Shown here piece after piece: positions 1 to 9,740 of a stretch of DNA of 64,000 nt. Positions within the stretch are counted from its first letter, which is position 1; every line of letters starts with the position of its first letter. Position numbers and translations under genes: made by a program. The notes under the pieces were generated by a model, which worked only from the letters and a program-made list of their open reading frames with translations, was not told the DNA's origin and searched no databases. The DNA is from CAVWCW01 sp963753615 (GTDB taxonomy: Bacteria; Pseudomonadota; Gammaproteobacteria; Chromatiales; Chromatiaceae), in contig CAVWCW010000016.1 of assembly GCA_963753615.1 (NCBI GenBank), positions 1 through 64,000 of the forward strand, read 5' to 3'.

Positions 1-1657
1 ATGGATTTTCGGGTGGCGTGGATCATGGTGTCGGCCTGGTTGCGGGCGCTGACCAGTTCGTGGAAGCTGCTTGTCCTCGTCGGCGTGGGCCTCGGCGTCC
101 TTGACCATGCGGTCGATCTCGTCGTCGGTCAGGCCGCTCGAGGCCTGGATCTTGATCGACTGCTCCTTGCCCGTGGCCTTGTCCTTGGCCGAGACGTGCA
201 GGATGCCGTTGGCGTCGATGTCGAAGGTGACCTCGATCTGCGGCACGCCGCGCGGCGCCGGCGGAATGCCCGTCAGCTGGAAGCGGCCGATGGTCTTGTT
301 GTCGACGGCCATCTCGCGCTCGCCCTGCAGCACGTGGATGTCCACCGCGGTCTGGTTGTCGCCGCGGTGGAGAAGACCTGGCTCTTGCGTGGTGGGGATG
401 GTGGTGTTGCGCTCGATCAGCTGGTCATCACCCCGCCCAGGGTCTCGATGCCCAGCGACAGCGGCGTCACGTCGAGCAGCACGACGTCCTTGACCGTCGC
501 CGGCCAGGACGCCGCCCTGGATGGCGGCGCCCATGGCCACGACCTCGTCCGGGTTGACGTCCTGTGCGCGGCTCCTTGCCGAAGAATCTCCTTCACCTTC
601 GCCTGCACCACCGGCATGCGCGTCTGAGCCGCCGACCAGGATCACCTCGTCGATGTCCGCCGGCGTCGAGTGCCGGCGTCCTTGAGCGCGCTGCGGCAGG
701 GCTCGACCGTGCGCTCGACCAGATCTTCCACCAGGCTCTCGAGCTTGGCCCGGGTCAAGCTTGAGGTTCAGGTGCTTGGGGCCGTTCTGGTCGGCGGTGA
801 TGAAGGGCAGGTTGATCTCGGTCTGCGTGGTCGAGCTGAGCTCGAGCTTGGCCTTCTCGGCCGCTTCCTTGAGGCGCTGCAGGGCCATCGGGTCGTTGCG
901 CAGATCGATGCCCTCGTCCTTCTTGAACTCGTCGACCAGGTAGTCGATGATGCGCTTGTCGAAGTCGTCGCCGCCCAGGTGGGTGTCGCCGTTGGTGGCC
1001 ATCACCTCGAACGATCCGCCCTCGACCTCAGCGATTTCGAGAATGGAGATGTCGAAGGTGCCGCCGCCCAGGTCGAAGACCGCCATCGTTCTGATCACCC
1101 GCGCTTCTTGTCCAGGCCGTAGGCCAGGGCCGCCGCGGTGGGTTCGTTGATGATGCGCTTGACCTCCAGGCCGGCGATCTTGCCGGCGTCCTTGGTGGCC
1201 TGGCGCTGGCTGTCGTTGAAGTAGGCCGGCACGGTGATCACCGCCTCGCGTCACCTCTTCGCCCAGGTAGTCCTCGGCGGTCTGCTTCATCTTCTGCAGG
1301 ACTTCGCGGAGATCTCCGGCGGCGCGATCTTCTTGCCGTTGACCTCTGACCCAGGCGTCGCCGTTGTCGGCCTTGACGACCTTGTAAGGCACCATGGCGA
1401 TCTCGCGCTGCACCACCTCGTCGTCGAACTTGCGGCCCATCAAGCGCTTGATGGCGAACACGGTGTCTGTCGGGTTGGTCACCGCCTGGCGCTTGGCCGG
1501 CTGCCCGACCAGGCAGCTCGCCGTCCTTGGTCAAGGCGACCACCGACGGGGTCGTGCGGTTGCCTTCCGTGTTCTGGATCACCTTGGGTCTTGCCGCCCT
1601 CCATGACCGCCACGCAGAATTGGTGGTGCCCAGGTCGATTCCGATGATCTTGCCCAT
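1..1657 (-). CDS. dnaK: DnaK (Hsp70) chaperone, 3' end outside the window, many frameshifts
   Basis: ATP-driven cytosolic chaperone working with GrpE and DnaJ. The start at 1657 reads MGKIIGIDLGTTNS, the classic Hsp70 ATPase start. Further pieces in other frames include VVLLDVTPLSLGIETLGGVM (about 420-480) and MPVVQAKVKE (about 600). Position 1 falls near residue 540 of about 640, so the C-terminal lid lies outside the window. No single frame is open for long: I count roughly ten one-base shifts, for example near 1612, 1590, 1520, 1345, 1250 and 575. DnaK is practically essential and the pieces are otherwise well conserved, so I infer sequence errors rather than a pseudogene. It lies 78 bp downstream of grpE in the same direction. 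Confidence 0.9.
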
Positions 1658-1735
1658 GTCTGAAATTCTCCGCTCTGAATTCTGAATTTTGTTGACCGTA
1701 CCTTGAGTTGGGGCGAAACCCCGGCCATTTCAAGG

Positions 1736-2371
1736 CTATTGGGCGCCAGCCGGCTTCTGCGAGACCATCACCATCGCCGGCCGCACCAGCCGGCCGTTGA
1801 GCAGGTAGCCCTTCTGTACCACCGCCACCACGGTGTTGGGGGGCACATCGTCTCGCGGCTGCATCGACATCGCCTGGTGCAGTTCCGGGTTGAACGCCTC
1901 ACCCTCGGGATTCACCACCTCTACGTTGAATTTGCCCAGGGCATCGAGCAGGAGTTTCAACGTGAGCTCGCCGCCTTCCCGCAGGGCGGCGACATCGGCG
2001 GCGTCGTCCGCCGCGGCGAGTCCCAGTTCCATGCTGTCGATCACCGGCAGCAAGGCCTCGACAAAACCGTTGAGCGCGAACTTGCGGGCCTTTTCCAGGT
2101 CCAGTTCGTGGCGGCGCCGCAGGTTCTCGAGGTCGGCCTGAGCGCGCACCGCCCGGTTCCAATTCTCGTCCGCTTTGGCCTGGGCCTCCCGCAATAACTG
2201 GCCCAGGGTCTCGGGAGCGGGGACCTCGGCCTCGCCCGCCGGCCCGGCGGCTACCTGCGACTCGGCGTCGGCGCCCTGGGGGGCGACCGGGGCTGTCTCG
2301 GCGTTTTGAGATTTCGCTTCCGGCTCCGCGGTCTGGGATCCCGTGGGCTCCGGCTGCGGTTGTTTGTCCAT
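1736..2371 (-). CDS. grpE: GrpE nucleotide exchange factor
   Basis: GrpE releases ADP from DnaK and is a cytosolic dimer. The 211-residue product has an acidic, low-complexity N-terminal third (Gln/Glu/Pro/Ala), then the long coiled coil (around ENWNRAVRAQADLENLRRRH), and the C-terminal beta domain including NPELHQAMSMQP and VVQKGYLLNGRLVRPAMVMV, which touches the DnaK ATPase domain. I chose the ATG at 2371 because AGAGGTGG lies about 8 bases upstream; a GTG three codons earlier (2380) would overlap that ribosome binding site. It sits between hrcA and dnaK, the usual hrcA-grpE-dnaK order, and should share their HrcA control. Confidence 0.95.
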   Translation of the reverse strand: MDKQPQPEPTGSQTAEPEAKSQNAETAPVAPQGADAESQVAAGPAGEAEVPAPETLGQLLREAQAKADENWNRAVRAQADLENLRRRHELDLEKARKFALNGFVEALLPVIDSMELGLAAADDAADVAALREGGELTLKLLLDALGKFNVEVVNPEGEAFNPELHQAMSMQPRDDVPPNTVVAVVQKGYLLNGRLVRPAMVMVSQKPAGAQ

Positions 2372-2499
2372 ACCTACCACCTCTGGTTTTTGGCCAATTT
2401 CTGAGTGTCACGACGGGCCAGGGAGAAACGATGCAAAGTCCCCGGCCGGGCCGGGGCCCAGGGGCACCGCCCCCAACTGATCCCCCATGTTGGGGATGG

Positions 2500-3579
2500 T
2501 TATCGGTGTTTCAAGGCCGCGCCCAGCAATCGGGCGGTGATATCGACGATCGGGATTACCCGTCCATAGGCCATGCGGGTGGGGCCGATCACCCCCAGCA
2601 CCCCGACCACCTGGTCGTCGATCTCGTAGGGAGCGGTCACCAAGCTGCAGTCGTCGAGCAATTGGTAGCCGGATTCCTCGCCGATGAAGATCTGCATTCC
2701 CTCGGCCTGCATGCACTTGTCAAGCAGGTGCAGAATCTCGTGCTTCTCGGTGAAGGCGTCGAACAACCGGCGCAGCCGGTCCATGCTGGCCAGCTCGTTG
2801 AAGCCCATCAAGTTGGTCTGGCCCGCAATCAGGCAATCGTCTCTGGTGCCGGCCGCGTCGAATACCCGTCCCGCCATTTCCAAGGCCTGGCGCATCAGCA
2901 GATTCATGTGGTCGCGGGTATCCCTCAGTTCCTCCAGCAAGCGCTCGCGCACATTGCGCATGTCCTGACCGCTGAAGGTCTCGTTGAGGTAATTGGCGGC
3001 TTGCTGCAATTGCGCGTCGGAGAAGCCGCGTTCGACCTGGATGATGCGGTTGTGGACCTCACCTTCGCTGTTCACCAGAATGGTGAGCACCCGTTGCCCG
3101 GACAGACGCAAGAACTCGATCTGGCGAAAACTGGTGCGCTCGCGCCGCGGCAAGGTCACCACTCCGGCCATCCGGGTGATGCCCGAGAGCAGATTGGACA
3201 CCGCCTCCAGCACCTCGGGGCCCTCCGCGCCCGACGCCAGGCGACTGCGGATCTGCTCCACTTCCCCATGCTCCAACGGTTTGAGGGTGAGCAAGCTGTC
3301 GACGAACAGGCGCATGCCGGTGGCGGTCGGTATGCGCCCGGCGGAGGTGTGGGGGGAAGCGACCAGACCCATGTCTTCCAGGTCCGACATGATGTTCCGC
3401 ACCGTGGCCGGGCTCAGGTCCAACCCGGCGTCCCGCGCCAGGGTGCGCGAACCCACCGGTTGGCCATCACGAATATAGCGCTCTACCAGCACCTTCAGGA
3501 AGTACTGGGCGCGGTCGGTTACCTGGGTACTGCTTAGGGTGTTGCGGGTTGCCACCTTGCCGATTCCGGTCCTCGTCAC
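2500..3579 (-). CDS. hrcA: HrcA heat-inducible transcription repressor
   Basis: HrcA represses class I heat-shock genes by binding the CIRCE operator; its folding depends on GroEL. The 359-residue product has the N-terminal winged helix (about residues 15-85, with LDLSPATVRNIMSDLEDMGL and SPHTSAGRIPT) followed by the GAF-like core and dimerisation segments, ending with the conserved IGPTRMAYGRVIPIVD. Length is about normal (340-360). A CIRCE inverted repeat lies 22 bases upstream of the start and a consensus-like promoter overlaps its far side, so the gene is predicted to repress itself and grpE-dnaK downstream. Confidence 0.96.
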   Translation of the reverse strand: MTRTGIGKVATRNTLSSTQVTDRAQYFLKVLVERYIRDGQPVGSRTLARDAGLDLSPATVRNIMSDLEDMGLVASPHTSAGRIPTATGMRLFVDSLLTLKPLEHGEVEQIRSRLASGAEGPEVLEAVSNLLSGITRMAGVVTLPRRERTSFRQIEFLRLSGQRVLTILVNSEGEVHNRIIQVERGFSDAQLQQAANYLNETFSGQDMRNVRERLLEELRDTRDHMNLLMRQALEMAGRVFDAAGTRDDCLIAGQTNLMGFNELASMDRLRRLFDAFTEKHEILHLLDKCMQAEGMQIFIGEESGYQLLDDCSLVTAPYEIDDQVVGVLGVIGPTRMAYGRVIPIVDITARLLGAALKHR

Positions 3580-3600
3580 TGAACGGTAAATGCAGGGATA

Positions 3601-3627
3601 CTGGCACTCTGCGGTGACGAGTGCTAG
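3601..3627 (-). promoter_or_regulatory. CIRCE operator (HrcA binding site)
   Basis: Inverted repeat with arms CTGGCACTC (3601-3609) and GAGTGCTAG (3619-3627) around a 9-base spacer. This matches the CIRCE consensus TTAGCACTC-N9-GAGTGCTAA with only edge differences; the two arms pair at 8 of 9 positions. It lies between the hrcA promoter and the hrcA start, the standard position for repression. Confidence 0.9.
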
Positions 3628-3633
3628 CCGGCA

Positions 3634-3662
3634 ACGCTACCAACTGGTTCTGCGCCTGTCAA
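3634..3662 (-). promoter_or_regulatory. Sigma-70-type promoter of hrcA-grpE-dnaK
   Basis: On the minus strand TTGACA (3662-3657) is followed after exactly 17 bases by TAGCGT (3639-3634). The -35 is perfect and the -10 is poorer. The CIRCE element begins just downstream, where transcription should start, so HrcA would block initiation. No sigma-32 motif was evident. Confidence 0.7.
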
Positions 3663-3834
3663 GAAACCGGTCGGCACCAGGGAAGGATTCCTGAATTTTT
3701 CTTCTAAATCAATAAATTGTCTTTTTCAGTCGGAATCGGGGTCGATCCCTTGGCGCAGGGCGCTCCGGCGTGCTAATGTCGGTTGAAAGGGATACCCCCG
3801 GGCATCCCCGGCTCCCTCCCCCGCGGCAGGATCG

Positions 3835-4725
3835 ATGCAGCGAATGACAGCCTTATTTCAACGTGTTGGCCTGATCGGCAAGCATGGCGACCCCAGCGTG
3901 AAGGACCGCGTGCTTGGCCTGGGCGACTTCCTCCAGCAGCGGGGGCACGAGGTGCTGCTAGAGGAGCAGACCGCCCGGGTCCTCAACAGTCGTCGCCCGG
4001 CAACCGCTCCGCTACCGATTATCGCCCGCAATAGCGATCTGGTAATCGTGGTCGGCGGCGACGGCACCCTGCTGCACGCCGCGCGCGCGCTGGCCGCCCA
4101 CGACGTACCTTTGGTCGGGGTCAACCTGGGGCGCCTGGGATTCCTCACCGATGTCTCCCCCAAGTACATGCTGGAGGGCCTGGAGCAGATCCTGACGGGC
4201 GCCTACGAGGAGGAGCGGCGCTTTCTGCTGCAGGCCCGAATCGGTAACGACCGCGACTCGGGCAAGCCCGAGCTGGCGCTCAACGACGTGGTGCTGCACA
4301 AGTGGAACATCGCCCGCATGATCGAGTTCGAGACCTATGTGGACGGCCGCTTCGTCGACTCCCAGCGCTCCGACGGCCTCATCATCTCCACCCCGACCGG
4401 CTCCACCGCCTACGCGCTGTCCGGCGGAGGCCCCCTGATGACTCCCGAGCTCAACGCCATGGTGCTGGTGCCTATCTGCCCGCACACCCTCAGCAATCGG
4501 CCGATAGTGATCGGCGGAGACAGCCGGGTGGAGATTCGCATCTGCCCGGCCCACCACAACCACGTGCGGGTTACCTGCGACGGCCAGACCAACATGCCGG
4601 TGGAACGCGAGCAGACCTTGCGCATCCGCAAGGACGAGCACCGGATCCGCCTTATTCACCCCCGCGGCCACGACCATTTCGACATTCTGCGCGCCAAACT
4701 CGGCTGGGGAGGACGACCCAGGTAG
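3835..4725 (+). CDS. nadK: NAD kinase
   Basis: Phosphorylates NAD to NADP with ATP in the cytosol, supplying the cell's NADP pool. The 296-residue protein carries the GGDGT phosphate-binding motif (residues 74-78), the LND segment and the SDGLIISTPTGSTAYALSGG stretch typical of the PpnK family; length matches the family (290-300). The nearest in-frame ATGs are at 3835 and 3844; the first is used. It is followed after 9 bases by recN in the same direction, a common pairing in gammaproteobacteria. Confidence 0.97.
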   Translation: MQRMTALFQRVGLIGKHGDPSVKDRVLGLGDFLQQRGHEVLLEEQTARVLNSRRPATAPLPIIARNSDLVIVVGGDGTLLHAARALAAHDVPLVGVNLGRLGFLTDVSPKYMLEGLEQILTGAYEEERRFLLQARIGNDRDSGKPELALNDVVLHKWNIARMIEFETYVDGRFVDSQRSDGLIISTPTGSTAYALSGGGPLMTPELNAMVLVPICPHTLSNRPIVIGGDSRVEIRICPAHHNHVRVTCDGQTNMPVEREQTLRIRKDEHRIRLIHPRGHDHFDILRAKLGWGGRPR

Positions 4726-4734
4726 TCGTCGGCC

Positions 4735-6406
4735 ATGCTGAACCACATCCATATCAAGAATCTGGCGATAGTGGATGCCCTGGAGCTGGAATTCCGTCCG
4801 GGCATGACCGTATTGACCGGTGAAACCGGCGCCGGCAAGTCGATCCTGATCGACGCCCTTGGCTTGAGCCTCGGGGACCGCACCGACAACGGCATGATCC
4901 GCCCCGGGAGCGAGCGGGCCGAGATCACCGCCAGCTTCGATCTGTCCGACCGCCCCGAACTGGCGGCCTGGCTGCGCGAGCAGGCCTACGACGACGGCAA
5001 CGAATGCATCCTGCGCCGGGTACTGGTGCGCGAGGGCCGCTCGCGCAGCTTTATCAACGGCAGTCCGGCCCCGCTGCCGCTGGTCCAGGAGCTAGGCCGC
5101 CAGTTGGTGGACATCCACGGGCAACACGCTCATCAAACCCTGCTACAGCGGGCTATGCAGCGCCGGCTCCTGGACGCCTATGCGGGCCACCGAGCCTTGG
5201 TGGAGCAGACCGGAGCGCTTCACCGCGAACTCAAGAGCGCCCGCGCCCGTCTCGATGCCCTGCGGGCGGCCGCCCGCGACCGCGCGGCCAAGCTTGAACT
5301 GCTGCGCTACCAGCTCGGCGAACTGGACGCCCTGAAGCTGGGTGAGACGGAGCTGGCGCAGCTGGACCGGGACCACACCCGCCTGAGTAATGCCGACCGC
5401 CTGCAGGAGGTCTGCGCCCGTCTGCTGCAGGAGCTGTACGAAGACGAACACGCCCTGCATGGGCGTCTGGAACGGGCCGCCGGCGAGCTCGACACGCTCC
5501 TGGCGAGCGACCCGGAGCTGGGCGAAATGGGCGTCCTGCTCGACAGCGCCGCGATCCAGGTCAAGGAGGCCGCCGCCGGTCTGCGCAGCCACCTCGACGG
5601 CCTGGAGCAGGATCCTGCCCGGCTGCAGCGCCTGGAAGACCGGCTTGGGGAGATCCACGATCTGGCCCGAAAGTACCGTGTCCAGCCGGACCGGCTACCA
5701 GAGCTCCAGGCCGAGCTGGCCCAGGAATTGGACGAGCTGGAGCATGCGGACGAACAACTGGAGCAACTAGAAGCTGACCAGAAGCGGCTTCGCGACGACT
5801 ACCTGGCAACGGCCCGCCGGCTAAGCCGCGAGCGGCGCGGTCAGGCCAAACGGCTCGGGGCTGCGGTTAGCGAGGCCATGGTCGGCCTTGGCATGCCCGG
5901 GGGCAAACTGGAAGTGGAAGCTGACCCCCCGGGAGGAGGCGGAGGGAGCCGCCCATGGACTGGAAGACGTGGAATTCCTCGTCAGCGCCAACCCCGGGCA
6001 GCCGCTCCAGCCCCTGGCCAAGGTCGCCTCGGGAGGCGAGCTTTCGCGCATCAGCCTGGCGATCCAGGTGATCACGGCCAACTGCGGCCAAGTGCCGACC
6101 CTGATCTTCGACGAGGTGGACGTGGGCATCGGCGGCGGCGTGGCGGAGATCGTCGGTCAGTTATTGCGGCGGCTTGGCGCCGACCGCCAAGTACTCTGCG
6201 TCACCCACCTGCCCCAGGTGGCAGCGCAGGGCCATAATCATCTGCTGGTGACCAAGCACAGCGGCCGGAACCAGACCCAGACCCGAATCACACCGCTGGA
6301 GCCCGAGGCCCGGGTGGAAGAGATCGCCCGTATGCTGGGCGGACTCACGATCACCGATCAGACCAAAGGATACGCCCGCGAGATGGTTACACAGGCCCAG
6401 CGCTAG
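4735..6406 (+). CDS. recN: RecN DNA repair ATPase, one frameshift
   Basis: SMC-like ATPase acting in recombinational repair of double-strand breaks. The N-terminal frame has the Walker A GETGAGKS (residues 29-36) and the long central coiled coil; the C-terminal frame has the ABC signature and Walker B (VASGGELSRISLAIQ, PTLIFDEVDVGIGGG) and THLPQVAAQG. The two parts lie in adjacent frames and join at the six-C run 5925-5930, where one extra base breaks the reading frame. Correcting it gives 556 residues, close to E. coli RecN (553). A homopolymer error is the simplest explanation. It overlaps the end of the convergent fur gene by 4 bases. Confidence 0.95.
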
Positions 6407-6828
6407 CCCTTGCCACCGCGACACTTGGGATCGTTGCAGCGGCCGTAGATCGTCAGGGCGTGTTCTTCGATGACGAAGCCGAGTTTATCGGCGATCTCGC
6501 GTTGGCGTTCTTCGATCGTGTCGTCATAAAACTCCTCGACCCGGCCACAGCGCACGCAGACGATATGGTCGTGATGGCCGCCGCGGTTGAGTTCGAATAC
6601 CGAATGTCCTCCCTCGAAATTGTGCCGCTGCACCAGTCCCGCCGATTCGAACTGGGTCAACACCCGGTACACGGTTGCCAGACCGATCTCCTCGCCGGTC
6701 TCCAGCAACAGGCGATAGACGTCTTCCGCACTCAGGTGGCGATCGCCGCTGCCTTCCAGAATTCCCAGGATCTTGATCCTGGGAACGGTTACTTTGAGAC
6801 CGGCGTCTCTGATTTCCTGGTTGCCCAA
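6403..6828 (-). CDS. fur: Fur ferric uptake regulator
   Basis: Iron-responsive repressor of iron uptake genes. The 141-residue protein has the N-terminal winged helix (LKVTVPRIKILGIL and TVYRVLTQFESAGLV), the His-rich metal site GGHHDH, the Cys pair CVRCGR and a second C-terminal Cys pair (RCNDPKCRGG). The start is a TTG at 6828 (MGNQEIRDAGLKVT), supported by AAGGAAG five bases upstream and by alignment to the family start. It is divergent from bamE, as in many gammaproteobacteria. GATAAT on the minus strand around 6883 may be its -10 element; the -35 is weak. Confidence 0.97.
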   Translation of the reverse strand: MGNQEIRDAGLKVTVPRIKILGILEGSGDRHLSAEDVYRLLLETGEEIGLATVYRVLTQFESAGLVQRHNFEGGHSVFELNRGGHHDHIVCVRCGRVEEFYDDTIEERQREIADKLGFVIEEHALTIYGRCNDPKCRGGKG

Positions 6829-6955
6829 AGCTACTTCCTTCTCGAGTGGTTGACCGTGAGTTTCCGCCTCGGTTGGGGTATTATCCGCTACGCAGTCACC
6901 GGCCAGCGGTATCTACGCTGACCACTTGGAAGCCAGCCGAAGCAAATACGACAGA

Positions 6956-7430
6956 ATGCAAAAGGTTCTCATCTATTGGGTACTCGGCGCAAGCCTGACC
7001 ACGAGCGGGTGTTCTTGGTTGAACAACATCCCCTTTGTGTACAAGCCCGATATCCAGCAGGGTAACGTGTTGGAACAAGAGGTGGTGGACGAATTACGTC
7101 CCGGACATGTCAAAGACCCAGGCCGCCTATGTGCTCGGTACACCGATGCTGCAGGACGTCTTCCACCAGGACCGATGGGACTACGTGTACCGCCTCAAAG
7201 AGGGGCGTGCCGACACCATCAGCCATCGCGTCTCCCTATGGTTCGAGGACAACCGACTGGTGCGCATCGAGGGCGACCTCTATCCGCGGCCCGAGGACCA
7301 ACAAGAGCCGCCGCCTGTGGAGCGGGTAATCGAAGTACCGGACATCAAGCGGCGCAAGGAAGGCCTGATCAGCCGTTTACTGGAGGTCGTCACCTTCGGC
7401 ATGAGCGGAGAAAACGATCGGCAGGAGTAA
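6956..7430 (+). CDS. bamE: BamE (OmlA) outer-membrane assembly lipoprotein, one frameshift
   Basis: Small lipoprotein subunit of the BAM complex that inserts beta-barrel proteins. It starts MQKVLIYWVLGASLTTSGC, a signal peptide ending in a lipobox-like TSGC, then VYKPDIQQGNVLEQEVVDEL, the BamE hallmark. After the codons for ELRPG near 7108 the frame must move by one base (one extra base) to continue MSKTQAAYVLGTPMLQDVFH and the conserved WDYVY. Corrected length is 157 residues. ATG 6956 is preferred over an upstream TTG at 6926. Divergent from fur. Confidence 0.92.
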
Positions 7431-7439
7431 ACCGACCCG

Positions 7440-7756
7440 CTAGGCCGACACGTCCCTACCCTTGCGCATCGGCTTGCCCTCGGCGGCGCGGCGCTTGCGT
7501 GTCTCCTTGGGATCGGCAATCAGCGGCCGATAGATCTCCACCCGGTCGCCATCGACAAGCTTGGTATCCGGCGTGGCCAGCTTGCCGAAGACCCCGACTT
7601 TGGCCTGTGCCAGATCAATCTCGGGAAGCGCTCGAGGATCTTCGAACGCTCGACCGCCTGCATCAGGGTCAAGTCCGGCTCGCCTCGCACCTTCAGGATG
7701 CACTGTACCTGGGGCGTAGCGTAAGCCACCTCCACCTCGATAATTTCCTCAGCCAC
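7440..7756 (-). CDS. rnfH: RnfH family ubiquitin-like protein, one frameshift
   Basis: Small ubiquitin-fold protein of the RnfH family, of uncertain function, usually next to ratA. The first frame reads MAEEIIEVEVAYATPQVQ through AVERSKILERFP; the second continues EIDLAQAKVGVFGKLATPDT, VDGDRVEIYRPL and a basic tail. They join near 7626, where one base appears to be missing. Corrected length is 105 residues, normal for the family. The start overlaps the end of ratA by 8 bases, which suggests co-transcription. Confidence 0.9.
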
Positions 7757-8183
7757 CGTACACCTCGTGAGCGCGTTTGCAGAAGGCGTCCACCAGCGTA
7801 TTGGCGACCTGGTTGAACACCGCGCCGAAGGCAGTGTCGATCAAACGCCCAGAGAATTCGAACTCCAGCTCCAGCTCGATCTTGCAGGCGTCCGGCGCCA
7901 GGGCTTGAAAACGCCAGCCCCCGTGCAAGCTTTTGAACGGCCCGTGCTTGAGGGCGATGTCCATTGATTCTGGCGGCTGCAACTGGTTACAGGTGGAGAA
8001 CTTCTGGTGGATACCCATACGCGCCACCTCCAGTTCGGCGCACAATTCCTGCTCGTCGCGGGAGATCAGGCGCGCCGACTTGCACCAGGGCAGGAACCGT
8101 GGGTAGGACTCAAAATCCTCGACCAGATCGTAGACCTGCTGCGCCGAGTACGGCAACAGCGCGGATTTACGCACCAGGGCCAA
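7749..8183 (-). CDS. ratA: RatA / Coq10-like START-domain protein
   Basis: 144-residue START (SRPBCC)-fold protein. In E. coli the homologue RatA was reported as a toxin that blocks 70S ribosome assembly; the family is also related to Coq10 ubiquinone-binding proteins, so the true substrate is open. Family features are VRKSALLPYSAQQVYDLVED, the FLPWCKSA segment, and the C-terminal VANTLVDAFCKRAHEVYG helix. It sits in the conserved ratA-rnfH pair, with the transporter gene ending 1 base away. Confidence 0.93.
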   Translation of the reverse strand: MALVRKSALLPYSAQQVYDLVEDFESYPRFLPWCKSARLISRDEQELCAELEVARMGIHQKFSTCNQLQPPESMDIALKHGPFKSLHGGWRFQALAPDACKIELELEFEFSGRLIDTAFGAVFNQVANTLVDAFCKRAHEVYGG

Positions 8184-9593
8184 TCAGATTACCTCGATGG
8201 CGCGCAGGAATACGAGCACCACCGCCACCGGCGTCACATAGCGAATCAGCCCGCGCCAGATGCGGTACCCCAGGCCGTCGCCCATACCCAGTTCGTCGAC
8301 CGTAGAGGTGCGGGCCATGACCCAGCCGGCAAAGATCGCAATCAGCAGCCCCCCCAGCGGCAGCATGATGTTGGCTGTGAGGTAGTCCAGCAGGTCGAAG
8401 AAGGTCTTGCCGAACAGCTGGTATTGCTCGCCGGACAACAGGTTGAAGGAGAATACGGTGCCTAGCCCCAGCAGCCAAACCGAAATGCCGACCCAGATGG
8501 CCGCGCGCACCCGGCTCATCTGCAAATTCTCCACCAGCCAGGCAACTGCCGGCTCGATCAGAGAAATGGCCGAGGTCCAGGCGGCAAACACCAGGAGGAC
8601 GAAAAACAGGGTGCCGAAGAAGCTGCCCCCGGGCATGGCGCCGAAGGCGATGGGCAGCGTCTGGAAGATCAAACCCGGGCCGGCTCCAGGCTCCAGGCCG
8701 TTGGCGAATACGATGGGAAATATCGCCATGCCTGCAAGCAGGGCCACCATGGTATCCAGGAGCGCGATCAGGATCGAGGCCCCGGCGATAGAGGTGCTGC
8801 TGCGCATATAGGAGCCGTATACCATGATCGCCCCCATGCCCAGGCTGAGGGTGAAAAAGGCGTGGCCCATGGCTACCAGCACCGGACTGCCGCTGAACTC
8901 GCAGCGCTGCTCCCCGGCCACCTCCCGGCAGACGGTAAACAACTTCTCGAAATCGGGGCGGAACAGGAAGTCCAGGCCGGCGGCGAAATCACCGTTGGTG
9001 TAGGCATAGCCGAGCAGCACCAGAAGCAGCACCAGAAGCGCCGGCATCAGCACCCGCACCGCCTTCTCCAACCCGCCTCGCACGCCGCGGGCCACCACCC
9101 CCATGGTCATTACGATAAACAGCGTGTGCCAGGCCAGCAGGCGCTCCGGGTCTCCGACCAGATCATTAAAGATGCTCTGCACCCCTTGAGCGGTGGCGCC
9201 GCTGAACACACCGGTCGCCGAGCGCAGCACATAGGCCAGTGCCCAGCCGGCGATCACGCTGTAGTAGGAAAGGATCAGGAATCCGGCCGCCACGCCGCCC
9301 CAACCGAGCAAGGCCCAGGCCCGAGGGGCGTCCTCCTCCGCCGCCAGGGCGCGCATGGTGTTGATCGGGCTCCGGCGCCCGCGCCGCCCCACCAGCACCT
9401 CGGCCATCATGATCGGGATTCCGATCAAAGCGATACACGCCAGATACACCAGCACGAAGGCCCCACCGCCGTGCTCGCCGGTGATGTAGGGAAACTTCCA
9501 GATATTGCCCAGGCCCACTGCGGAGCCCGCCGCCGCCAGGATGAACATCAGGCGCGACGACCACTGGCCGTGAATCGATGTGCGCTCGGTCAT
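8184..9593 (-). CDS. Sodium-dependent transporter, NSS/SNF family
   Basis: Polytopic inner-membrane symporter of the neurotransmitter:sodium symporter family (LeuT fold), expected to carry an amino acid or related solute with sodium; the substrate cannot be read from sequence. The 469-residue product begins with the helix-1 signature GSAVGLGNIWKFPY (from residue 24) and has about 11-12 hydrophobic segments, ending with a hydrophobic helix and IEVI. The ATG at 9593 (MTERTSIHGQWSSR) is chosen for the normal N-terminal length and an upstream AAGGGG; an open extension reaches 9689. It lies between ratA and smpB, which are adjacent in many relatives, so it may be a lineage-specific insertion. Confidence 0.93.
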   Translation of the reverse strand: MTERTSIHGQWSSRLMFILAAAGSAVGLGNIWKFPYITGEHGGGAFVLVYLACIALIGIPIMMAEVLVGRRGRRSPINTMRALAAEEDAPRAWALLGWGGVAAGFLILSYYSVIAGWALAYVLRSATGVFSGATAQGVQSIFNDLVGDPERLLAWHTLFIVMTMGVVARGVRGGLEKAVRVLMPALLVLLLVLLGYAYTNGDFAAGLDFLFRPDFEKLFTVCREVAGEQRCEFSGSPVLVAMGHAFFTLSLGMGAIMVYGSYMRSSTSIAGASILIALLDTMVALLAGMAIFPIVFANGLEPGAGPGLIFQTLPIAFGAMPGGSFFGTLFFVLLVFAAWTSAISLIEPAVAWLVENLQMSRVRAAIWVGISVWLLGLGTVFSFNLLSGEQYQLFGKTFFDLLDYLTANIMLPLGGLLIAIFAGWVMARTSTVDELGMGDGLGYRIWRGLIRYVTPVAVVLVFLRAIEVI

Positions 9594-9740
9594 GCAGGGA
9601 TCCCCTTCGCTGGCTTGGCCACCGCACCCGGATGGCGAGTGCGGCACACAATAGCGCGACATTTTCGGTGAAATCCGCCGGCAGGACAAGGAAGCCTCGG
9701 CGGGGACCCCTTATAGCGGCCCCGGCCGCCTTGACATACA

